A DNA stretch of 64,000 bases from [Borrelia] lusitaniae (GTDB lineage Bacteria > Spirochaetota > Spirochaetia > Borreliales > Borreliaceae), in NCBI RefSeq assembly GCF_030440365.1, contig NZ_CP124050.1:310001-374000 (forward strand), in the 5' to 3' direction. Each line of letters begins with the position of its first letter. Positions within the stretch are counted from its first letter, which is position 1. Positions 59,199-64,000 of this stretch are shown here, piece after piece. The notes under the pieces were generated by a model. That model saw only the letters and a list, made by a program, of their open reading frames with translations. It did not search any database and was not told the DNA's origin. The translations under genes were made by a program, and so were the position numbers.

Positions 59199-60341
59199 TT
59201 GATTATTATTCCTGTAGCTAGTGGCAAAGGGGGGGTCGGCAAATCCCTTTTTTCGGCAAACATAGCGGTTTGCCTGGCAAATGAGGGAAAAAATGTTTTG
59301 CTTATTGATCTTGACCTTGGAGCATCTAATTTGCATTCAATGTTAAATATTACTCCTAAAAAAAGTATAGGCACATTTTTAAAAACAAAAATTAATTTCT
59401 CAGACATTATTATTAAATCTGGAATTAAAAATCTAAACTTCATTGCGGGAGATTCTGAAATACCAGAGCTTGCTAATATAACTACATCTCAAAAAAAAAC
59501 TATAATAAAAAATTTAAAAGCTTTAGAATATGATTATTTAGTTATTGATCTTGGAGCAGGAACGGCTTTTAATATTATAGACTTTTTTTTAATGTCAAAA
59601 AGAGGAGTAATAGTAACAACACCAACAGTAACAGCTACAATGAATGCATATTTATTTCTTAAAAATATAATATTTAGACTGTTATCAAGCGTGTTTAAAA
59701 GAGGAACCAAAGGAAATGAAATTCTCAGAACAATAAAACAAAATTCAATCGATCTTCAAAAGATCTATATACCTAATTTGTTGTTAAAACTCGAAAACGA
59801 AGATCCTGAAAATTATTCTCAATTTAACAAATTGTTTAAAACAATTAGTCCTTTTATGATATTTAATATGCTAAAAACTCCCAATGACATTGAAAAAACG
59901 GAAAAAATAATAAAATCAGCAAAAAACTATTTAAGCATAAATTTACAAAGCATTGGAGCAATCTATAAAGATGAACTAGTTGATCAAGCTTTAAACAGCA
60001 AAATCCCTATCACCATATACAAACCTACAAGCTCAACTTCTAAAAGTATAAAAAAAATTGCAAAAAAATTGATCGAAATTGAAGATTTAACAAATGATGC
60101 TGAGCTTTTAAACGAAGAAGATTTAAATGAAAGTTATGATTTCGTACTAAGAGAAGCTCAAGAAGAATATATTGAAAAAATTGAATATCTTGAATCGTTG
60201 ATAAAAAACGAAACAATAGACAGTAGCGAAATTATTGATATAATAAAATCTCAGAAAAGAGAAATCGAAACCCTAAGAAAGCAAAATATGTTATTTAAAA
60301 AAAAGCTTTTTGAAAAGCTTGAAAAGAATAAGGAGGTCTAA
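59199..60341 (+). CDS. MinD/ParA-superfamily ATPase
   Basis: A 380-residue ATPase. The deviant Walker A is SGKGGVGKS at residues 8-16, followed by VLLIDLDLGASNLH and a later YDYLVIDLGAGT, as in FlhG (YlxH) and MinD proteins. The C-terminal 90 residues are a charged coiled coil, which is not usual for FlhG. A different copy elsewhere in the genome is the one next to flhF, as I recall. The start is TTG at 59199 with GGAG six bases upstream. A run of seven G lies in the Walker A codons. The lgt ATG overlaps the stop by one base. Confidence 0.85.
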   Translation: MIIIPVASGKGGVGKSLFSANIAVCLANEGKNVLLIDLDLGASNLHSMLNITPKKSIGTFLKTKINFSDIIIKSGIKNLNFIAGDSEIPELANITTSQKKTIIKNLKALEYDYLVIDLGAGTAFNIIDFFLMSKRGVIVTTPTVTATMNAYLFLKNIIFRLLSSVFKRGTKGNEILRTIKQNSIDLQKIYIPNLLLKLENEDPENYSQFNKLFKTISPFMIFNMLKTPNDIEKTEKIIKSAKNYLSINLQSIGAIYKDELVDQALNSKIPITIYKPTSSTSKSIKKIAKKLIEIEDLTNDAELLNEEDLNESYDFVLREAQEEYIEKIEYLESLIKNETIDSSEIIDIIKSQKREIETLRKQNMLFKKKLFEKLEKNKEV

Positions 60342-61327
60342 TGCCAAATTATATAAATTACCCAAGTTGGTTACATCCTGAAGTGATTCAAGGCATACCA
60401 ATTACATGGTATAGCTTATCTTACATTTTTATCATACTAATCTCTTATAAGTTTATTTGGTATCAAATACAATCAGAAAGCATTGACATCAAAAAAGAAG
60501 ATTATGAAACATTTATGTTCTCACTTGTACTTGGAGCAATTTTAGGGGGCAGATTGGCATCTACCTTAGTTTACGACAAATCGGGGATTTATTATTCTCA
60601 TCCTTGGCTAATCCTTTTACCATTCGACCAAAATTGGAATTTTACAGGCTTTAGAGGCATGGCCATCCACGGTGGTTTTTTAGGTGCAATAATTGCTCCT
60701 CTAATCACAATAAATACAAAACTTAAAAATACAAATGTTAGAAAATATTTTCTAAAACTAACAGACTATGGGTCAATAGCTTTTTCTTCTGGCTACATAC
60801 TTGGAAGACTTGCTAATTTCGCAAATGCAGAACTTTATGGAAGAGTAATAAAGGGGGGAATAATATTTCCCAATGCAGAACCATTTGACACTAATGTGCC
60901 GGGTGTAAAAGAATTTGCATCATCCATAGGGCTTGAAATTTCACCTCATGACATGCTAATTAACCTCCCAAGAATACCTTCCCAACTTATTGAAGGATTT
61001 TTCGAAGGACCTGTAACTTTTATGTTGCTATGGTTTTTATTTAGAAAAATCAAAAAATATGATGGATTTATTTTTGGTATATATATAATGCTTTACGCTT
61101 TTTTCAGATTCTTTATTGAATATTTAAGAGAACCGGACAAAGACCTTGGATTTATAATAAACTATAAGCCAATTAAAAGCCTGTTCGAATTTTCTTTTTT
61201 AAACATATCAATGGGACAAATTCTCTCACTAACACTAATGCTCTTGGGCCTAGCCTGGATAATAGTCACTAAAAAAATCGCAAATAAAAATATAAAAAAT
61301 ATTACTAACTGGGCATACAAAAATTAA
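60341..61327 (+). CDS. lgt: Prolipoprotein diacylglyceryl transferase Lgt
   Basis: A 328-residue inner-membrane enzyme that transfers diacylglycerol to the lipobox cysteine of prolipoproteins. GFRGMAIHGGFLGAI contains the essential HGG, and GRLANFANAELYGRV the signature with the critical Arg and Asn; RFFIEYLREPD is conserved near the end. About seven membrane segments. AGGAGG at 60331-60336 is a strong ribosome site lying in the end of the preceding gene. It is needed for the many lipoproteins of the genus, including several encoded here. Confidence 0.97.
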   Translation: MPNYINYPSWLHPEVIQGIPITWYSLSYIFIILISYKFIWYQIQSESIDIKKEDYETFMFSLVLGAILGGRLASTLVYDKSGIYYSHPWLILLPFDQNWNFTGFRGMAIHGGFLGAIIAPLITINTKLKNTNVRKYFLKLTDYGSIAFSSGYILGRLANFANAELYGRVIKGGIIFPNAEPFDTNVPGVKEFASSIGLEISPHDMLINLPRIPSQLIEGFFEGPVTFMLLWFLFRKIKKYDGFIFGIYIMLYAFFRFFIEYLREPDKDLGFIINYKPIKSLFEFSFLNISMGQILSLTLMLLGLAWIIVTKKIANKNIKNITNWAYKN

Positions 61328-61347
61328 AATAAGAGCAAGCCAATAAA

Positions 61348-63360
61348 ATGAAAGAGGTTAATAATTATCAAGATATAAATTCTGTTGTAATCTCTAAAAA
61401 CGAAATTGATGTTAGAGATCTCATAAAACTTAAATCTATTTTTAACTTAATTCAAATCGTAAAATCTGAAAAAGCTTTATACGGGGAATATGTAAAACAA
61501 AATAATATTAAATTCGCTATTATTTATAATTATGAAAAACCAATAGATTTTTCAATAAACATTGCAAATGAATTAAAAAATACAAACAAGATTCATTCTA
61601 TTATAATTAGTAATGAAAAATTTGATGAAAAATATTTAAAACTTAATCACATAGAAATAATAAAAGATATAAGCGAGTTAGAATATAAGCAAAGCTTAAT
61701 ACAGCAAAAAAAACTATTTTGCGACAATAAAAACACAAGTCTGGATTTCTTCTTAAATTTATCAGAACTCATTAAAGAAATAGTAATAATAACAAACACC
61801 AAAAATGAAATTATTTATATCAATGAAAAAGGTAGTAAAAATCTTAATCTTCCAATGAAAACCTCTGGAAATACAATAAAAGTAACAGACATAGATATTA
61901 GAGATTGGGAAAAGTTAAAAAAAATAGATTTAAGTTACCATACAAATTCTATTCCTGAATTTAAAAACATATTAATAACCGATTGTCTTTTAACTTTGAA
62001 AAATAATAAAAAACTATATGTGGATGTATTTATTAGCACAATCGATCAAAACAATATTGATAAATTAATAACAATAAAAGAAATACCAAACCTTAATGAA
62101 ACAGAAAACTATAAATACCTAGAAATTATTGGCTCACAAGATGAGACTCAAAATACTAAAGAAATTGAAAAATTGCTAGCAAACCATATGGATATTTACA
62201 AAAAGAAAAGAATATATTTACTTAATTTAGATCTATCCCTAACAACAGAACATGAATATAAAGAAGAGAGAGAAAAGCTTAATATAAAAATACTTAAAAT
62301 AATGTATTCAAAAATAATGTCATTATACTCTGAATATATTTTCAAGCTAGAAAACAATAATTTAATAGTAATTATATGCACAAGTGGTGGTGAAAAACAA
62401 ATAATCTCAATTGCCAAAAAAATCAAAAAAACAATTGCTTTGGCACTCAAAAAAGAAGATATTATTATATTTGAATTTAATATTGGAATAATAGAAGTTA
62501 ATTTAAGAGAAAATTTAGAATTCAAAATCCCCAAATTAATGATGGCTACAAAAATATCATCAGAATACAAAGAATCCAATCCTATTATATATAAAGAAGA
62601 ACTGCCAGAAGCAGAGATTCTAAAAAATCAAAACAAAATCCTTCAATATATACTCAAAGCAATAAAAAACGATTTTTTTACTCTTTATTATCAAAAAATA
62701 AATCCTCTTAAAGAGAACTTAAAACCTAAAATAGAAATCTTGACAAGACTTTTTGATCACATGGGCAAACCAATTCCAAACGATCAAATTTTTAGCTTAA
62801 TAGACAAATATAATTTAACTGTTGAAGTTGATAAATTGGTGGTTCAAAAGGCTTTAAGAGAATATAAAAGTTTTGTATCAAAAAATGGAGTTCACGTTTT
62901 CTCAATTAACATATCTCCTTATTCGCTAAAATCCCAAAACTTCCGAATCTTTTTAAAAGATACTTTATTGAAAAGCCAAATCCCACTTCAAAATATATGT
63001 CTAGAAATAACAGAAACTGGAATTCTTGAAAACTTTGAGATAATAAATAAATATTTTCAAGAATTAAAAAGTTTTGGAATCAAACTAGCACTCGATGATT
63101 TTGGAAGCGGACATACATCACTCTCATACATTAAAACACTACCAATAGACTTGCTTAAAATAGATGGGTCTTTCATAAAAGCAATAAACTCTAGTGAAAT
63201 AGATTTTGTAATAATACAATCCATTAAAAAAATAGCAGATACAAAAAATATAAAAATTATTGCTGAATTTGTATATAATGAAGAAATATTAAAAAAAATA
63301 AATGAACTAGAAATAGACTATGGACAAGGATTTTTATGGCACAAACCAGAACCAATATAA
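61348..63360 (+). CDS. pdeA: EAL-domain cyclic di-GMP phosphodiesterase PdeA (BB0363 type)
   Basis: A 670-residue cytoplasmic enzyme. A PAS-like region lies at about 140-250 and a degenerate GGDEF at about 285-415 (TSGGE at 345-349, so no cyclase activity expected). The EAL domain is complete: EILTRL at 463-468, FSINISPYSL, LEITETG, LALDDFGSGHTSLSYIK, LKIDGSFIK, IIAEFV and YGQGFLWHKP. In B. burgdorferi PdeA breaks down cyclic di-GMP and influences motility and infection. It starts 20 bases after lgt. Confidence 0.93.
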   Translation: MKEVNNYQDINSVVISKNEIDVRDLIKLKSIFNLIQIVKSEKALYGEYVKQNNIKFAIIYNYEKPIDFSINIANELKNTNKIHSIIISNEKFDEKYLKLNHIEIIKDISELEYKQSLIQQKKLFCDNKNTSLDFFLNLSELIKEIVIITNTKNEIIYINEKGSKNLNLPMKTSGNTIKVTDIDIRDWEKLKKIDLSYHTNSIPEFKNILITDCLLTLKNNKKLYVDVFISTIDQNNIDKLITIKEIPNLNETENYKYLEIIGSQDETQNTKEIEKLLANHMDIYKKKRIYLLNLDLSLTTEHEYKEEREKLNIKILKIMYSKIMSLYSEYIFKLENNNLIVIICTSGGEKQIISIAKKIKKTIALALKKEDIIIFEFNIGIIEVNLRENLEFKIPKLMMATKISSEYKESNPIIYKEELPEAEILKNQNKILQYILKAIKNDFFTLYYQKINPLKENLKPKIEILTRLFDHMGKPIPNDQIFSLIDKYNLTVEVDKLVVQKALREYKSFVSKNGVHVFSINISPYSLKSQNFRIFLKDTLLKSQIPLQNICLEITETGILENFEIINKYFQELKSFGIKLALDDFGSGHTSLSYIKTLPIDLLKIDGSFIKAINSSEIDFVIIQSIKKIADTKNIKIIAEFVYNEEILKKINELEIDYGQGFLWHKPEPI

Positions 63361-63457
63361 ATTCTAAAAAAACAGTTAAATCTAAAAATATGCTCATGAC
63401 TAAATTTTATTAAATTTTAAACAAAAATTATTTTAAATTAGAAAAGGAATAAAATTA

Positions 63458-63841
63458 ATGGAACAAAAAATAGCATTAATTGCACATGATAAAAAAAAGG
63501 ATGATTTGGTAAATTTTGTCAAAAAAAACTGTCTCTTCTTATCCAAATTTAAGCTTATTGCAACAGGAACAACAGGATCTAGAATCCAACAAGCTACTGA
63601 TCTTACGATTATTAAATATAAATCAGGCCCTATGGGGGGAGATCAGCAAATTGGAGCCGAAGTAGCTGAAGGAAATGTCTTAGCTATATTCTTTTTTAGA
63701 GATCCCCTAACAAGCCAGCCTCACGAACCAGATGTGTCAGCCCTTATTAGGCTTTGCGATGTACATAAAATACCACTTGCAACCAACATAAAAACAGCAG
63801 AAATTTTAATAAAAGGACTTGAGAGCTTGATTTCAAAATAG
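63458..63841 (+). CDS. mgsA: Methylglyoxal synthase
   Basis: A 127-residue enzyme that converts dihydroxyacetone phosphate to methylglyoxal and phosphate. [13 protein letters not shown] at 35-47 is the phosphate-binding region. [14 protein letters not shown] carries catalytic Asp62, and [13 protein letters not shown] has His89 and Asp92. It is slightly shorter than the E. coli enzyme. AAAGGA precedes the ATG. The role in this organism, with little obvious methylglyoxal pathway, is unclear; it may relieve phosphate limitation. Confidence 0.95.
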   Translation: MEQKIALIAHDKKKDDLVNFVKKNCLFLSKFKLIATGTTGSRIQQATDLTIIKYKSGPMGGDQQIGAEVAEGNVLAIFFFRDPLTSQPHEPDVSALIRLCDVHKIPLATNIKTAEILIKGLESLISK

Positions 63842-63863
63842 GCTTTAATTTAAAATTAAAGCC
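63841..63863. terminator. Inverted repeat between mgsA and LA7 (possible bidirectional terminator)
   Basis: GGCTTTAAT / ATTAAAGCC with a five-base loop, located where mgsA and the LA7 gene converge. No clean T run follows on either strand, so termination activity is uncertain. Confidence 0.45.
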
Positions 63864-63883
63864 CAAAAAATCAAAAAGACAAA

Positions 63884-64000
63884 TTAATTCATCATAATGG
63901 GCGAAATTTTTTCAACACCATCAATAATATAATTAATAGATTCAAGAAAAGTCTTGGCATCTGGATTATTCTCATCTACTGTAACTTCTAATTTTGAATT
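63884..64000 (-). CDS. LA7/p22 lipoprotein (BB0365 type), C-terminal fragment
   Basis: The last 38 codons plus stop of a minus-strand gene that continues beyond the right edge. The residues [10 protein letters not shown] and the end [13 protein letters not shown] match what I recall of the C-terminus of the LA7 (p22) lipoprotein of B. burgdorferi, an antigen expressed in ticks. Converges with mgsA; 42 bases lie between the stops. Signal peptide and lipobox are outside the window. Confidence 0.75.
   Translation of the reverse strand, partial: NSKLEVTVDENNPDAKTFLESINYIIDGVEKISPIMMN

Overview
This window is a piece of a very AT-rich spirochaete chromosome and reads as the conserved core of a Lyme-group Borrelia (Borreliella, B. 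burgdorferi sensu lato). The order of recognisable genes fits the stretch from about BB0300 (ftsA) to BB0365 (LA7/p22) of strain B31: the ftsW-mraY-murF-rsmH cluster, BB0323 LysM protein, flcA, three tandem oppA genes with oppBCDF, enolase, gatCAB, pyk, lgt, pdeA and mgsA. This assignment is from memory of gene order and protein sequences; the exact species cannot be fixed without alignment. I see no tRNA, rRNA, insertion sequence, phage gene or CRISPR array.

Layout. 1-10587 (minus): the division and wall cluster ftsA (start only), ftsQ, ftsW, mraY, murF, an ftsL-like gene, rsmH and three unrecognised proteins, preceded by rlmE-cheW-nadK. 10639-12365 (plus): a prenyl-diphosphate synthase of eukaryote-like type and a TPR protein. 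12367-18111 (minus): a nucleoside-type ABC importer (two permeases, a fused double ATPase, a BMP-family binding protein) and a FecR-like exported protein. 18378-19966 (plus): the BB0323 outer-membrane-integrity lipoprotein and a BamD-like lipoprotein. 19981-24858 (minus): a vWA protein, the flagellar collar protein FlcA and an acyltransferase. 25260-34479 (plus): oppA1, oppA2, a frameshifted oppA3, then oppBCDF. 34493-35248 (minus): a periplasmic protein with two glycogen-binding-like E-set domains. 35363-36664 (plus): enolase. 36726-45599 (minus): lolA-like, rodZ-like, pcrA, gatC, gatA, gatB, a degenerate aminotransferase, rplM, rpsI. 45788-49495 (plus): NFACT protein, pyk, a Memo-like protein. 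49514-51379 (minus): rpmB and an unknown. 51500-52621 (plus): a lipoprotein. 52625-58705 (minus): ctpA, rsmE, a WecG-like protein, carD and two membrane proteins. 58770-63841 (plus): small membrane protein, MinD-like ATPase, lgt, pdeA, mgsA. 63884-64000 (minus): the end of LA7.

The genes work together around the cell envelope: peptidoglycan precursor synthesis and septation, lipoprotein maturation (lgt) and transport (lolA), outer-membrane assembly (BamD-like), proteolytic processing (ctpA), prenyl carriers, and periplasmic flagella (flcA, cheW). Nutrient scavenging by the Opp and nucleoside importers fits a host-dependent organism with few biosynthetic genes, and enolase plus pyruvate kinase are its glycolytic ATP route.

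I did not find a wholly new multi-gene system. The best leads are the oppA3 start-proximal frameshift, the G8 tract beside the ribosome-binding site of the gene starting at 55387, the one-active-site fused ABC ATPase, the eukaryote-like prenyl synthase, loss of the C-terminal iron-sulphur cysteines in OppD and OppF, and several degenerate relics of enzyme families (aminotransferase, Memo, WecG).
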